This document shows positions 14,001 through 27,734 of a DNA stretch of 64,000 nt, in pieces (the first letter of the stretch is position 1; every line of letters starts with the position of its first letter). Location of the stretch: assembly GCA_008921705.1 (NCBI GenBank), contig VFFE01007255.1:4074371-4138370 (forward strand), read 5' to 3'. A program made the position numbers and the translations under genes. The notes beneath the pieces were generated by a model. That model saw nothing but the letters and a program-made list of their open reading frames with translations, did no database searches and had not been told where the DNA came from. Origin of the DNA: Burhinus oedicnemus. Taxonomy: Eukaryota > Chordata > Aves > Charadriiformes > Burhinidae.

Positions 14001-17000
14001 CAGCCCCTGAGCAGCAGGAGAGACGCCCCGAAAGCAACTTCAGCATCCAGGTTGTAGTGGACGGAGCTGAGCGCATTGGAGGAGCTGAGTTTCCAGATGC
14101 CTCACAGCATCCTTCCCAAAAAAGAGGTGCCCAGCTTCCCTAGTCCCTGCAGGCCACCTCCCCGCCTCCCAGCCCCTGCCTAGGCTTTCCGCTTTGCTCT
14201 CAGCATCTCTAGCTCTGCCCTGCCTGCCACAGGGTCACCGCCTGCAACTGTCACCGCACAGGATTGCTTTTCCTGTTTGGCAAAAGAAAACAAGAAGCCA
14301 AAGGCCTGCAGGGGCTGTGAACTTGCCTGTCATGTTCTCTGACAGCATCAAAACCTTTTGCCGCTTGTGTTTTTCCCAAACTGTCACTGCCTGTCACACC
14401 CCTTGTTTAAAGCTCTGATCCTGAAAGCTTCCCCGAGCCCTCTGCAAAACAAATGGAGAGCGCCGTGGTCTGTTCTCCAAGGAGACCGGACACCACCGCA
14501 AAGGCAATGAGGCTGACAATGCCGGAGCTCCCCAGAGCAGGTACAGGCAGAGCCAAGCGTGCATGCCCGCGCTGCGTGGCTGCCAGAGGTGGGAGGCAGG
14601 CAGCCTGCTAACCCCCAGCGTCCTCCTCTCCCTCAAACTGCTCAGCTCCTGCTTTTTAGCTCAGGGGCGGATGGAAGGGAAAGGGCTCAGCCCTCCTGTT
14701 TGCTCTCCGCTGAGCAGAGCTGCTCTCCTGCCCCCCCCCGTTTTCCCTACTGCTGCTATTTGCTATTTGACCTGAGCAGCCCAGAGGAATTTTAGTCACG
14801 GTGCATTCCTAGCACAGCATCTGTTTTCTAGAGCAAAACGGGAACAGCTGCCAAGAAACAAATCTTCCCCTGATGCCTGGCACTTCTCATGGGTGGAACT
14901 GAAACTTCTTGAAATCCCAGGGGAAAAACCAGCAGAGCTCATCTGCAGCAAACCCCATCCCACTCCAGCCCATCCCCTCCAGGGATTTTTGCAGTATGAG
15001 GGGGCTCAGACGGAGACTAATGATCATCATGATAGCATCCATACGGTACCACTTTGAAAGCTTTGAGCGAAAGAGGAGCTGAAGAGAGATCTCTTCCTTA
15101 GCTGAAGGCAGAGTGCTGTGGGAAAGACTGCACTCTGGCCGAACCCCCCCAGCCCAGCATCCAAGTCCAACTGTGCCCAGTGTCCTCCTACCTGTCCAGG
15201 CCTGTTGTGTCTATTGTAACCAGGCAGGATAAAGTCAGGTAGATGGTGCTGATATGGAACACGCTGAGTTCACACATGGCTTGCTGTGAAAGAGCTTCTG
15301 AGGCTTGTCAGGGCCAAGTGAGGTTTGTCCCCAAGAGCTGTGAGACAGCCCGGTGCTATCAGAGTCAGAATCACGAGGAGCGATGCACAGGGGGGTTGCA
15401 CGGGCTGAGCTGGTTCTCAGATTTCAGGTGGAGGTGTCTATGCCCATGGGAATGCTGTGTGCTTGAATAGCAGAGCTGACAGATGTACATAACCCCTTTC
15501 CCCACGAAGGTTAGTATCTCCCCCAGGTATTAAGAAAGTGTGGGACAGGGCCTGCAACACTCTCCCTGCCAAGCCCATGGGTTTCTTCGCGGATTGCTGT
15601 GGCTCAGCAAGTTTTTCAATGGAGGCTAAAGACTGATGTACAGTCTCTGGTTAGCAGGAGGAGTGAGGAGCAGAGCAGCTCAGGTAGCTGATGGAGTCAG
15701 ACAGAGCTCCAGCAACGCTTCAGGAGCAGCAGCACTACTCAGGAACAGGGAGGTGGTCAAAGATAGCCAGAAGTGAATTAAGAAAGACTTTCTGGAGGCC
15801 TGGGACCAGCTGAGACAAACAAGCAGCCTCAGAGCACGTGGTTTCTTGGCCCTTCCAGCTGAAGGAACAACATTTGCTCTGTGTTTGCTCACATCTTGAA
15901 TACGATAGATAGAATAAGGTCAGAAATATTGATAACCCAGTTTCTTGGAGGGCTTGTACCAGCTGACACCTGTATTCTTCTGGTAACCAGGTTCCACTCT
16001 CAGTCATGATGCAAAAGGCAGCCTTTGGACAATATCAAGGCAATGCGCTTTTTCTGATTGAGCCCGAGGTTTATGTTGAAAGTACTGATTGCAGTTAGCG
16101 CTCAGCTGTCTCAGTCTGACAGCACTGGGCCTGATGGAGGTTCAGCTACACCTTCTCAGTGCATCATTTTAGCAGGACATGCTGGAAGAGGCTCAGTTAG
16201 CAGCAGCACCAGCCGATAACTCACACCATCTCAGTGGTTCACTCCAGTAGGGGCACTGTTTTTCTGACTGCAAAGATTTTTAGGCATGAAGCATGTAAAG
16301 TTCACAGCTAGGACAGACGTAGCACTGATCTGCTAAAGCCTAAGGCAGTGACATCAGGTTAACCCTGTTAAGATGCACTTAGGTTTTCTGTGCAGGTAAC
16401 ATGAAGTTCACATTGCAACACACATCACATCCTCGGTCACTGAAAGCCCCCGGAGATTGCCACGAATGCTGCAGAGTGACTAGAGCTTACTGATTGCAGG
16501 CAAGTCATGACAGCACTTTAGCTTGTAAGTTGAAGATGGCAGAAAAGTCTGATCCTTGAAAAAGCAAGAGTTCGTTTGTGATCCAGGCTTTCAGGCCAGG
16601 TTTACATAGCAAGCCAGTCTCAGCAAGACTAGAATGCAGATTCTCCTTCCGTTTCTTGGCTAGACCAGGCCGTTCTGTTATAACAACACAAGCAAAGTCC
16701 ACTGTTGCAAACACCATCTGCTGAAGAGGAGGAAGGTTTCACGCTGTGTCAGTCTCTTTTATCTCAGTGTAGGTTCTGCACAGGCGCTGGCTGGAGTTGG
16801 AAAAGCAAAGGAGACCCCAGCAACAGCTTTTCCTGGTGCTGTCTGTGGGCAGTTACTGATTTGACCAGGACAGGACTTCAGAGAGGCAGGAACAGCACAT
16901 AAGCAGGCCAGTCCTTCACATCGCTCTTCAGGCTTTGGTTGAAAGTAGTATCAGGGTTTTCCCTCACCAAACTGCACGAAGCCCCCAGCAACACAAGCAG

Positions 17001-20000
17001 CCCTGCTCAAGAGCTAAGCCAGCACAGCTGAGCTCAGCCCTTCTGCTTTGGATCAGGTCACTCCAGCAACAGAAGCAGCAACAGCAAGGCTAGGAATGGC
17101 TGTATGAGGAACCACTTCAGACATCTTCTCTCCCATATCTGCACAAAGGTACGGCTGTCCACACGCGAGTCAGCAGCAGCGAGGCCAGCTTCTTAAGCCG
17201 CCCAACAGGTATTTGGGCTTCTCTGGAAACAGCATCTTCAGATCACAGCTCAGAACCATTGTCAGACTGAACAGCTGAAGCAGGGACATAATTCTAGAGA
17301 CTGTAGAGCAAATACAGCAGATCAGAACACATTTCTATAGCAATGCAGGTTGCACGCACCAGCCAAAGCAACTCACAGCAGAGACATCTCACAGCAGACA
17401 ACAGCTACAGATGCTGAGGCAATATATACCCCACAGCTCAGCATGGGGCTGAGCAGGATTGGGCCAGAGGGAGACCGGGACAAACACAAGGTTGGGCAGG
17501 AGCACAAGCCCTTTCCCTGGTTGGGCAGGAGCAGAGCAGGTGGGACTGGGCAGAAACAAGCCCTGACTGGGGGCTGGCAACCAGCTGAGACATCAGGCAG
17601 GTTGGTGGGGAGTACAGTCCTCCTCTGCTCCCCAGGGACCTTGTTGTCATATGTCCTCCTCATGGATGCACCCTCATTTTCCCAGCCCAAAGTCTCCCCC
17701 ATGCTGAGAAGGATGGCCCCCTTCCCCTGAGATCCCACACAGATGATAGTCCTGCCCCAGGACTCGGGATCCGGGACCCAGAGCATCAGATCCACGTGGA
17801 GACTGGCAAGCAGCCACTGATCTCCAGCCTGCCTGCGATACCCAGGGCTTCAGACCAAGTCCCTCTCAGCCCGGAGCCAAACCAGGGTACAGCTCCAGCT
17901 CCTCAACAGTAAAAAGCTGAATTAGTTAAAGTCATGTTTGCCAGCTGTGTATTTAAACAGGAATTACATTGGGTTTCTGTTGTGGTAATGCACCAGGTGC
18001 CGGCAGTGCTACCGAGGCAGATAAGGAAGGAGCGGCAGCAGGCCAGGAACTGGGAGTCCCCATTTCCTGAGAGAGGTGCTCAGGGGAAAGAGGGTCTCCT
18101 GATTCCTGCCCCGCTCACGTGCAGGCAAGGTACCCCAGCAGCCAGCCAGCCCGCAGCACCTTGCTCCTTTGAGCTCCCTGGCTCCTGCTGAGCTTTGGCC
18201 ACCGTGAACCTTAGGTCTGGGAAAGAAAAACATTGTCGGGAGCACTCACAGCCACTGACTCCTACCACAGGTGCCCTGGCCATGAACTGGGCTCCTACGG
18301 CACAGGGTGGTTGCCAAATGCAGACATGAAAGGTGGTGCCTGTGCCAAACTGCAGCCTCTTGGAGGAAGATGTTAGGGAAGCGATTATGAATTTGGAGCC
18401 TCCCAACGCGTGTTGGCAGCTGGATCCTCTGGATGAATAAAACCCTGCCAAAAATTAAGATCTGTTTCTGTGAAGCTGAAACAGCAAACTTGTTTGTCTT
18501 TCCTCTTTCCCCTCCCAACCATGTTGTTGTTTTAAACATTTACAGAGACCTTTATACTGTTTAAATAATGATTTGGGGGGGGGGGGGGATTGTTTTCACT
18601 TTTTGGCCAGCTGCTCCAAGTCAGCAGCGCTTCACACACAACTTCTGGTAAATCAGGTGCTGTGGTTGGCGACATTACCATCCACGCTGTCCTGGTTACC
18701 CCTGCCTCTGTTTGCCTGCCCCACTGCTGGTCCGGCAGAAGGAACCCCCACATCCTCCCCTAAGCCTCAGTCATGCCCCCACCAGCCGCCGGGGAAGGGG
18801 GTTACCCAGAGCCCAGCGAGCCGCGGCAGCAGGTCCCTCTCTGCAGGCTCCGCTGCGTGTCTCTGCAGGAGGACTGCCGGCGAGTGCAGCCCCTGGTTTG
18901 CTAGCTAAAGGGGTGGATGTCCAGCTCCCACCACACAGCCTCCCCTCTAACCCCCAGCAGCACTCCCCAGGCCGCAGAGCTCGCACACCGGCGTTGGTGC
19001 ACACATATGTGCCAGGCAGCCGTGGTGGGGCTTTCGCCCCCTGACGTGGCGAGGAGAGGTGGAGGAGGATGCTGCCGCGGCTGAGTTCTCCCATCCCCGA
19101 GCACAAGTGCTACGGAAGATCAGCCATCTCCTGCGGTGCGTGTTCTCCCGCCCACCTCCTTCAGCAGGAAGGCTGCTCGAGATGACAGCTGAAGGGAGAA
19201 AGGAGAGCACTTGAAATGTGCAGGGGGAGAGATGGCTGAAGACAGACCGACCTTTACGCAACAGCAGAAGCATTAGCTCAACAGCAAAGCTGCAGTACAT
19301 GTGTTGGCAGGTAAATCAGAAAGGCAAGAGTGTCTCCCTCGTGTGCAGGTCTCCCAGAATTTGGCCGATTGAATTTTATTTGCAACCTGGCAGAGGCTGG
19401 GGAGCATAGGAGCGAGGAAGGCTGTTGAGGAGAGCTGGAGACTTTTTGCAGGATGTTTGGGCTGAGTGAAAGGACAGAGAAGTGAGTACGAGACATGCTG
19501 TGGAAGCAGGATGTGGGATAGAGAAAATGTTTATCCAGTCAACTGTGGGCTAATCCATGGGAGGCTTTAGAGATCACAAGAGCCATCTGCAAGTGGATAG
19601 ATCACATTCTGTAGGAAACTAGTGGTTTAAAACAATGCTACCCGCACTCTTTGATCTACTCTGAAGAGATCAGACTTGGGAGCCTGAAGAGAAGGGAAAG
19701 ATAAGTAGATCCATAAGTTCTGCCCACACAGGCAGGGTGAGTAGGAAGGACCATTCATGTTCTCTTCCTGTACAAGAACTTGGGGCCATCATAAAAAACT
19801 AATGGGAGCCAGACAAAGAACAAATGAAAGGAAGCTGGTCCCTCTCACAGCACAGGCTGACCTGACCGAGTATGCCCCACTGGAGGGAATGGCTGTTACG
19901 GGTTCACAGGGGGACTGGGCAAGTTCATGGAAAAGAAAGTTACCAAAATCTCCATTTCAGGGAAAATCTGTTAGTGGAGGCACTGAACTAACATCTGGCT

Positions 20001-23000
20001 CTCAAAGTCTGCACCCCTCAAATGGCTGGTGCGGTACTGGGAAGTGTATCATATCTAATCACCCCATTCTTGCACTTCCCTAGGCATCCATTTGGGGCAT
20101 CTCTTGGCAAAACGACACTGGTCTGGATGGCCCTTGGTCCGACACTCTGCAGCAGGGCTCCCTCAAGGAGATGTCACCCAGAGGCTGCCCTCAATAGATC
20201 TTCTTCCAGACAGCAGGAAGAATAACTGCAGGCCTCTAAGCGACTGCCCTCTGTAATCTAGTGACACCTCAGTTTACCACTTTGAACTTGGTCAAACTAG
20301 GCATTCAGCCTGCTTCCCCTGCATAAAGGCAAGGAAAGTTACCCAACAGGACTCGAAATAATATGACCTTTCGTCATTTAAACATGTTTTTTTCCCACTA
20401 AGCAACGAAAGTAGCAGAGACGCTATTCTTAAAAGTACCTCAAAACAATTATCTCCTCCTTCTGGTATAAACGATGGGAAGCAAGAGGTGAGCCAGAGAT
20501 ATGGCATTTGCAATTCTCCATCTTCAGTCTTCAGTAGGAAGAAATGTTGGCAATTTGTATTGTGCTCTGACACAACTGCTTGACCTCAGTGCAGCTTATG
20601 CTAATTACTTGCAAGAATATGCTTGTTCACTCCGTGCGTGCCTAGCATATTTCTTGTATCTAAGCTTGATAGATGAAATATTGCTTATATGACAGTGCAG
20701 ATTGGGTTGACTGAAGCAACGGCTGGTTGGCTGAGTGATCCAGGCAAACAGAAATACTGTTTGTGATAAAAGAGGACCTGAGAAGTTACTCATTAATATT
20801 GCCTAGATATTTTTATATCCACTCACTCCCTTTCTGCTTACCATGTCTTTAATCTCTCAGGCAGACACAGAAAATAGAGAGGATCTATCTCTTTGGTCAA
20901 AGCAAGGTCAGCTCTCAGTTCAGTTCAGTTCAGCTTGGCCTTAAAGACCTTCTGTGATGGAAATCTTACTTCTGGTTTCACTAGCCTTACAGTGTTAAGT
21001 TTTTCCTACCATCTTTGAGTGCATTTGCGTAGCTGTACACATTTTCCATCTCTGGGTATGCTCTAAGGATATATATTTTAATTAAACATATCCATCCATG
21101 AAGAAGCTGGATCCCTACTGCTATTGTTCAACAAGTGCATATGTCTGGCCCCAGGTTTTAAGCATGCATGCACTGCAATCGGAACAATTTGTTGTGTGCT
21201 CTCTGTTCTGATCGGCTCCTCTGAGGAATGAAGCTGTGAACGCAATCTGGCTAGCTTTGGCAAGATGGTCACTTTGCCTAGCTGGGACATCAGACCTGAA
21301 GCGATCAAGTCAGTGGCTGAAGTTGCCATTTCTTCTGTTATTCAGCACCATTGGGAGGAGAAAAGGGAACCTTTTCTGTTCTCCACCTGCAGGAATCCAT
21401 ACCATAGCCCTGCCTGCAGATACCACCATGCTCCCAGGAAAGCCATCCCTTCGTTGCACAGATATTCTGTAAAGACAAAGGTCTTGTTATTCAGTGTACA
21501 AGGTTCAGCCTTTAGGCAGGCCCCACTTAACAGCAGAGCATTTCTGAGCCTGCTAAAATTCTACGTAAGCACACAGGACATGCTGAGAAGGAATGGGTTT
21601 AAGCGTGTATTTAACGTTAAATGGAGGCTTAAGAGCTTTGCTGCTGGGAGAAGGGAAGGACGTTTCATTTGCAGCGTGCCTTGTCCTGTGTGGGAAGATG
21701 TTGCTTGTCTGCTGCTGAGCTCCAAAGACTCTTTCTGCTATTTCTTGGGTCTGATTTGAAGCAGCAGACACCAGCATTTGGGACTTCGTGGCAGGCTTTT
21801 TTTAACACTACAGATCTTTTCTCTCAGAAGTCTGGCACCTGAAATACCAGCAAGCAATCTCCAGCCGTACCCCAGGGGACTGTTCTTTGTGCACTGCTGT
21901 GCATACAGCGTATGTAACAGAGACAAGCATCAATCCAGCTACCCCCTGCACCTCAGTGTCTCCTCGTGCTTCGTATGCTCAAGCCATGCAGGGTGCTGGT
22001 GCCTGCCAGACGCAGTTAAGCAACGGGGGACTCGCTTTTTAATGTGTTCAAATACCCTGGTTTCTTCCCCCGGCCATATGTCGAAGATGATAACCACAGC
22101 ACGGCGTCTCTGAATGAACGGATGCTTTGTTTCTCCAGGCTTTGTGGAACCCTGTCTGCAGGGTGGGACCAGGACAGGCAGAGGGGGAAATCAAAAGGAA
22201 ACCAAATTGCTGTCAGTAAGCATGGGGAGTCTCTCCCTGGAGAGACTTACAGGCAGCCAAGAGGGGAAATGGGTGGGAAATTGGGAGGAGACCTCGTCCT
22301 TCAATTTAAGCGTGGGATCAAAGCCCAGCTGAAGTTGGAGAGGTTCTGTCATTGATTTCCGTTTGTCTTTCCGCCTTTCCCTTCTCTGTCACATATTCTA
22401 CCCATTCTCCTGCTATCTGCTCTAGGGATAACCAAATACCCTACAGCTGAGCTCAGGCTTCTTTGTAGAGGGTAATGCTATGCCTTTACAGGACAGATAA
22501 TGAAGCGCCTTGAGAAACCAGAAAGATGGGGGCTTATGATTTGCTGGAGGAAGCAATCCCCTTCAGATCCTCCGTCACGCCGTTGAGAGCAGCCCCAAAA
22601 CATTCACACGTAGAATATCTCCATGCGCTTTTAATAGCTTTCCTTACTTGCTCAACACAAACAGAAGTCCTTTCAAAGACTGGAGCAAGAAAACATGATA
22701 ACTGATGGAGAATGGCCACAGAATCTATCAAAATTGTGTCCAAATTGCCTTTGGGACAGCATTGCAACTGCCTGAGGAGGGAGAATATGCTCAACCAGAA
22801 CTGTTAAACCAGACTGTAACTCCCTTCGCATCCCTAGGAAGGTTCACAGACTCTTCAGCAGAGCCACCATGTTCTGCTGACCTCTGGGAGGCTTTGCCTT
22901 GTACTGCAGCTCCCGAGTGAAGGTTGCACACCAAAGATGTGTGTGACATGGACGCCCTCTAAAGGGAACTGCTGAGAAAACTTCATTCGAAGTTGCAGAG

Positions 23001-25159
23001 ATCTAAGAAAGCGTGGGCATAGGTGAGGCGACCACCACCTCCCTTCATCCAGTCTTTATTCTGCCTGTAAAATATTCTTGAAAACATTATCTATGCACTG
23101 CATCCATGAATAATGACAGCAAATCTACTGCTCACTTAGCTCACGCTATTCTCCTGAGCTTTTAATTGTTGAGTCGGTTCATTGCTTGGTACCTTGCAGA
23201 GCTCATCCATTCATAGGCACGAGTAGAGAGTTTGAGCAGCTTTCACCCAAAAATCAAGATGATGGCAAAGCCCTCAGCACATCTGAGTCTACATCTTCTC
23301 TCCTTCCAAGATCTGAACTCTGCACAAGGGAGGATTTTACTTGTTTTGTTTAATTTTAAAAACCTCACATCCCTTGGGGACTTAAAAGGGCTAATTCTAG
23401 TTGCAGGGTTTTATGTATTTGCTTATTCAGAAAGCTAAAAGTAGTCAGGCAAATTGCCAGCCCCATCTTCACAGAGCAAAGGCCACTGCAATGAAGGCTG
23501 CGTTAATTACTGCCATTCTGTGTCATTATCCGCCTCCCCACCAGGCCAAACACCCCTGCAACAGGCTCCCGCGGGGCAGGAAGGTGCCGAAGCTTTCTCA
23601 TGTCCTCATGCCAGAGCATGGGACTCGCTGCAGGCTGCTGCCTCCAGGCTCCTGCCCAACGTGCCAGGGCAGCCTGCTAGGCATTCCGCAGCTAGCAGAG
23701 GGCACAGAGGGCTGGGAAGACCTCGTAATCAGCCACTTATTTTTAACAGCAAATTGGCATCTCTTTACAGCCTTCTTGCACCAATGTAAAAAATAAAAAT
23801 AAAAAAGTGCGTCTTGCACTCTGTTGACTTTTTAAGAGAGACTTTTAAGAAACAGTATAGGCCATTCTGGAGAGCAAAGGACTCGTGAGTTGGGTTAAAT
23901 CTCTGCTGTGGAAAAAAAACAACCCATCAGGTTCTAAAATAGAAGCAAGGCCAGGAGGATCCAGGCACTAAAAATAAACATGAAGTCACGCTGCCTTTCC
24001 CTGGGAACTTGACTGCCTTGCTGGGAGAGGGGCCTCCCGGAGTGTAGGGCCGGCCGGTGCAGGCAGCAGCACGGAGCCATCTCCCTGCCCTCGGAGGGAA
24101 TCCAGGAGCAGACACCCATCTCCTCGGCAGCGCTTCCCTCCAGCTCGCAGCACTCCGCTCTTCAGGATAACAGGAGGTGGTGTTTTCACAGACTCGGCAG
24201 TCCGGGCAGCCAGGTCAGAGAGCAGAGGAGTTGGCCACACCGTCCCCCACCAACGTAGGAAGCTTACTCTTGCTATCGCTGTGGGGAACCAGGCGACTTT
24301 CCACGAGCACATCTTTGATTCACGCGCCCCAAGGGACTGCGAATCCCCCATTTCTGAGACATTTCAGGGGCGACACCCGTTAAATACGGGGCTTTCATCT
24401 GTACTCAGACTTCTCTGCTTTCAGACTCAGGTTTGTCTGCTTTCTATTTCCAGTCACTGGAGCTTTTCACCACAAGGGTGGATAAAGCTTTGGGGCAAGA
24501 AAGTGGATATTCGCTATTCTTATTTTTCCTCCCCTTGGTTCCGTTTGCATTTTGTTCATAAGCTAAACAAGATCCTATAGATTTCATGGCAGTTTTTAAC
24601 AGCAAAGGACAATCATAACACAGACTGAAGCATCACATATTCAAGGCACAGCACATACATTTACTAACTAATCTCTGACTAATCCCCAGTCTCCAGCTAA
24701 TTAGTCTTTTTGAAGTGTGCCCCTTCCTACATGAGCTAATGCTTGTTCAGCCTTTTGAAGCGTTTAGCGTGCTAAGTACAATCATGCGCTTCTCCCTAGT
24801 AAACAAGGCACAGGAAGAATGAATAAATGCAATTAATGAGCAGCATGACGGCGCAAAAGCGGGGTGTGTGGAGCCCAGGCCCAGCTCTGGGCTCACAAGC
24901 CCCTATCGCCGAGGCTGACCCCATCCATGGCTTCCCTGCAACGGCTGCTGCACCCTCCAGCGAGGCGCCAGCCGCAGAAGCGGCCTCTGGAAAAGTCAAG
25001 CCTCACTCCAGCGATAAACTACACACACTTATTTCTTTGTTTTTCTCTTATTTGGCATCTCCACCCAGTGGATGGAGCGCAGCAGCCGGCCCTGCTCATG
25101 GCTCCTGCCAGAGCAGCCCTGTCCCCCAGACACCCACTGTCACCCACCCAGCACCCACC
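11075..25159. other. No gene recognised
   Basis: About 14 kb without a supported exon, RNA gene or defined mobile element. It includes a GC-rich stretch at 18.7-19.1 kb and a (CAGTT)n run near 20916-20933. Single-copy regulatory sequence or an undetected short exon cannot be excluded. Confidence 0.55.
18575..18588 (+). repeat. Poly(G) run of 14
   Basis: Fourteen consecutive G in an otherwise T-rich stretch. Confidence 0.95.
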
Positions 25160-25323
25160 CACCCCACCCCCCAACACCCCGGGGGCCAGCCCCGAGGGCA
25201 CGGTGCCTCAGGGGGTGCCCCCGGCCGTACGGGGAGGGGGCGGCGGGGTTGTGCTAGGCCGGCCATGGCGGCCGCTGCCCGCTGCTGAGGGACGGGACTC
25301 CGCTTCCCATCAGCCCCCGCGCC

Positions 25324-25333
25324 TCTCGCGAGA
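25324..25333. promoter_or_regulatory. TCTCGCGAGA core-promoter element
   Basis: A perfect 10-bp palindrome TCTCGCGAGA, about 28 bp upstream of the inferred start. This element is known from CpG-island promoters of housekeeping genes and is reported to be bound by BANP when unmethylated. That it acts here is inference from position. Confidence 0.65.
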
Positions 25334-25360
25334 CTTGGCGGGCGCGCGCGGCCCACTCCC

Positions 25361-25412
25361 CTTCCTTTTCCCGCGGTCGCCGCGGGACGATATGGCGGCT
25401 GGGCCGAGGGTG
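25361..25412 (+). ncRNA. SNHG16: SNHG16-like exon 1 with 5'TOP tract
   Basis: Starts CTTCCTTTTCCCGCGG, the terminal oligopyrimidine pattern common in snoRNA host and ribosomal protein genes. It ends at GGGTG|GTGAGT. ATGGCGGC at 25392-25399 resembles a YY1 site of the kind found just downstream of such starts. The ATG opens no long frame after splicing that I can support. Confidence 0.65.
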
Positions 25413-26045
25413 GTGAGTCGGGCGCAGCGCCATCGCCAGCCATCCGCGGGCACGGCGACCCCAAGGGGCGCGGGGACAACGGGAGGGGGAGCGGGGCAGT
25501 CTTGCGCGCCGCCATGGCTGTCTGTAGGGGTGCGGTGAGGCCTCGATGTCTGCCTGTGGGGATGCAATGTTACCCCCGCCACGGCGGGTGGGTGGAAGGA
25601 GGCAGGGCCGGGCTGCGCTGGGCCCCGCGGCTACTGCTCGCCGCCTGGACGGGGCTGAGGCCTTCTCCGTGCGGGGGGTGCTCCTGGCAGCACGGCCTGA
25701 CCCGGGCGATGCTCTGCTACCAGATTTTGGCTACGCTTGTACCGATTCTTCCCCAATTGTGGGAGAGTATTTAGTGCGGCAGCTGGTGTATCTCAGCCTG
25801 AGGGTGGCCTGATGGTGCAGCATCGGGGCTTGTCTTCGAGCACCCTGCAAGCGGTGAGGTTTAGCCGGCTGAGCCAGCGCTACCCACCGCACTTGACCGA
25901 GTCCCCACGCAGGAGGGGGTCAGTGGAGCGAGTCGCACCCGGGTGTCGTTGCTGCCCGGGTGAGGAGCAGGCTAACCACAAAGTCAAGAACAGGCTTGAG
26001 CTTTTGGGGTGGCCCTGCGTGGTCCCGGTTTGGCGTGCTCTGGAA

Positions 26046-26123
26046 GCTGAGCTAGTGATGATAAAAGTTATCCCTGTCTGAAATTAATCTTTCCTCTGTG
26101 GAAGCATGACTCTGAGGCTCAGC
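26046..26123 (+). ncRNA. SNORD1: C/D box snoRNA SNORD1, copy 1
   Basis: A complete C/D snoRNA. The 7-bp terminal stem is GCTGAGC (26046-26052) with GCTCAGC (26117-26123). C box GTGATGA is at 26055-26061, D' box CTGA at 26078-26081 and D box CTGA at 26112-26115. The 12 nt before D' (AGTTATCCCTGT) are fully complementary to the universal 28S rRNA segment ACAGGGATAACT. By the D+5 rule it would guide 2'-O-methylation of the second G in ACAGGG, as known for SNORD1 (yeast snR38). The D box is 78 nt upstream of an AG acceptor at 26192-26193, the usual spacing for intronic C/D snoRNAs. Confidence 0.93.
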
Positions 26124-26193
26124 ATTAAAGACAAAAATGTAAAAGAATGGTCTGTTACATGAACTAACTCTCCGTCCCCTTCCTTTGTTTCAG

Positions 26194-26217
26194 AGCAGGG
26201 CATGGTGTCAAGCAAGG
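26194..26217 (+). ncRNA. SNHG16: SNHG16-like internal exon, candidate
   Basis: A 24-nt candidate between CCTTTGTTTCAG and AAGG|GTAAAA. The acceptor has a good pyrimidine tract and ideal spacing to SNORD1 copy 1. The donor is moderate, so the exon could be longer. Confidence 0.5.
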
Positions 26218-27734
26218 GTAAAAACACTCACGTGCCTGGGAAGCCAATCGTCCTCGTTTGAGATGGGGGAGGGCATCTGTTGTTCATCTCAGTGGCCAGT
26301 CCGGCCCAAACCACAACACCGATTCCTTCACTGGACTGACAGTAAACCTGCACCAGCTGCATGATGGTGAGAAACATCAGCATTTGCCTTGTCATAGTCT
26401 TAATTTTCGCCTCTTGCTGGGCTATGGTAGTAAGACTCATTCTGCTATGTCAGATGATATCCTTCTGTGTCCCTGGGGCTACTGGGAGGAGATATAAAAG
26501 CCCAGTGGCTTGATTAATGTAATTAAGCCAATCAAGGCTGTAGCTTTGTTGCAGCTGCCACCTGAGTGTGCAGCCCTTTGCTACCATGGAGCACAACTTG
26601 AAAGGCAGCCCAGAATGAATGGGAATTTTACAGTTGTTGGTGCCCAGTAGAGCACCTGCTTGTCAGCGTGGTCAAAGATGAGCAAGAGTAGAAGGGATTA
26701 CAAGTAGGAGGGATTGGATGACAGCCCATTATGGAGACACTTGACACAGCTCATCTCATAACTGTATTTGTCACAGAAATAGACCTAGTGAAAGAATAAT
26801 TGTTCTGTTTGCCTACCTGGAGGTGAACTGGGACAGTTTCAAACTTGCATCAGGTTGCTGGGGGTGGGGAGGTGCAGTTTACATACACCAAAGGGTCATC
26901 CTAGAAAGGACACATGCTGAAGAATCCTTCCCCAGCAGGCATGTGTCTGTCTTACATCTCCTTAACTGCATTTCTCAAGAGAAATCCATAGACAATTTAC
27001 ATCCTGGATGAATGGATTATTCTTCTGTGCAAGGAGGGAGTTGCATTAAGATGTTTCTGTATGATGATGAGGAGGATGTCTGCTTGAAACAGCTAAAAAG
27101 GTTCTAAACCACTGAAGTCTCAGAGGTGGTGGGGTTTTTTTTCTAAGCAACAATTTAAATAGCATCCACCTCCCAAAGTTTCTTTTCTCTGAGTGGGACA
27201 GCTCACTGGCAAACATGGTCCTTTGTCTTTCTTCTGTACTGAGTTTGTGAGACAAAAATTGCTTCTCTCTGAACCGAAAACATCCTCTCTTTAATTCTTG
27301 ATCTGTGACCCAGTGCTGTTTTTTGTCAGAAGGGGTGGAGAAGAACTGAGCGGACAGACTGTTTGAAGTATGGTTGCTAACGGTGTTCAATGCAACTTGT
27401 ATTTAGGAGGAAATCATCCTGCAGAATCCTGGGGTTGTACTGTTGCCCAAAGACAGCTTTGGCAAGAGGGCAGCTGCTAAGTTGGGCTTCAAGCTGGTAA
27501 GGGAATGCTTCAGTATTGCATACTGCTCATTTTTAATTCATTCATTATATGTCAGATCTGTAGGCAGCGTGATTCATCTGCTGAGCAGAATACTTAGTCT
27601 TTGAACAGTTACCAGGAAAAATACTAATCATCAGGAAGAACACTGGTCATCAGCATGTCGGCATCTGGGTGTGTTTGCTGTATGTAATTTTGTAGAACTT
27701 GAGGAGTTTGTATAGCCAAGGGCAGAAGAGAAAC

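Larger units (their letters stand above)
25160..25690. promoter_or_regulatory. CpG island promoter of the snoRNA host gene
   Basis: The densest CpG stretch in the window, with GGCGGCGGGG, GGCGGCCGC and GCGCGCGCGG runs, set in otherwise CpG-poor DNA. It surrounds the inferred transcription start near 25361. Boundaries are by eye. Confidence 0.75.

Noticed and set aside
25265..25288. Upstream ATGGCGGCCGCTGCC frame
   Set aside because: Stops after seven codons and lies upstream of the inferred transcription start.
27055..27115. Possible third C/D snoRNA (ATGATGA followed by CTGA)
   Set aside because: The flanks do not pair into a terminal stem and no rRNA-complementary guide was recognised before a D or D' box.
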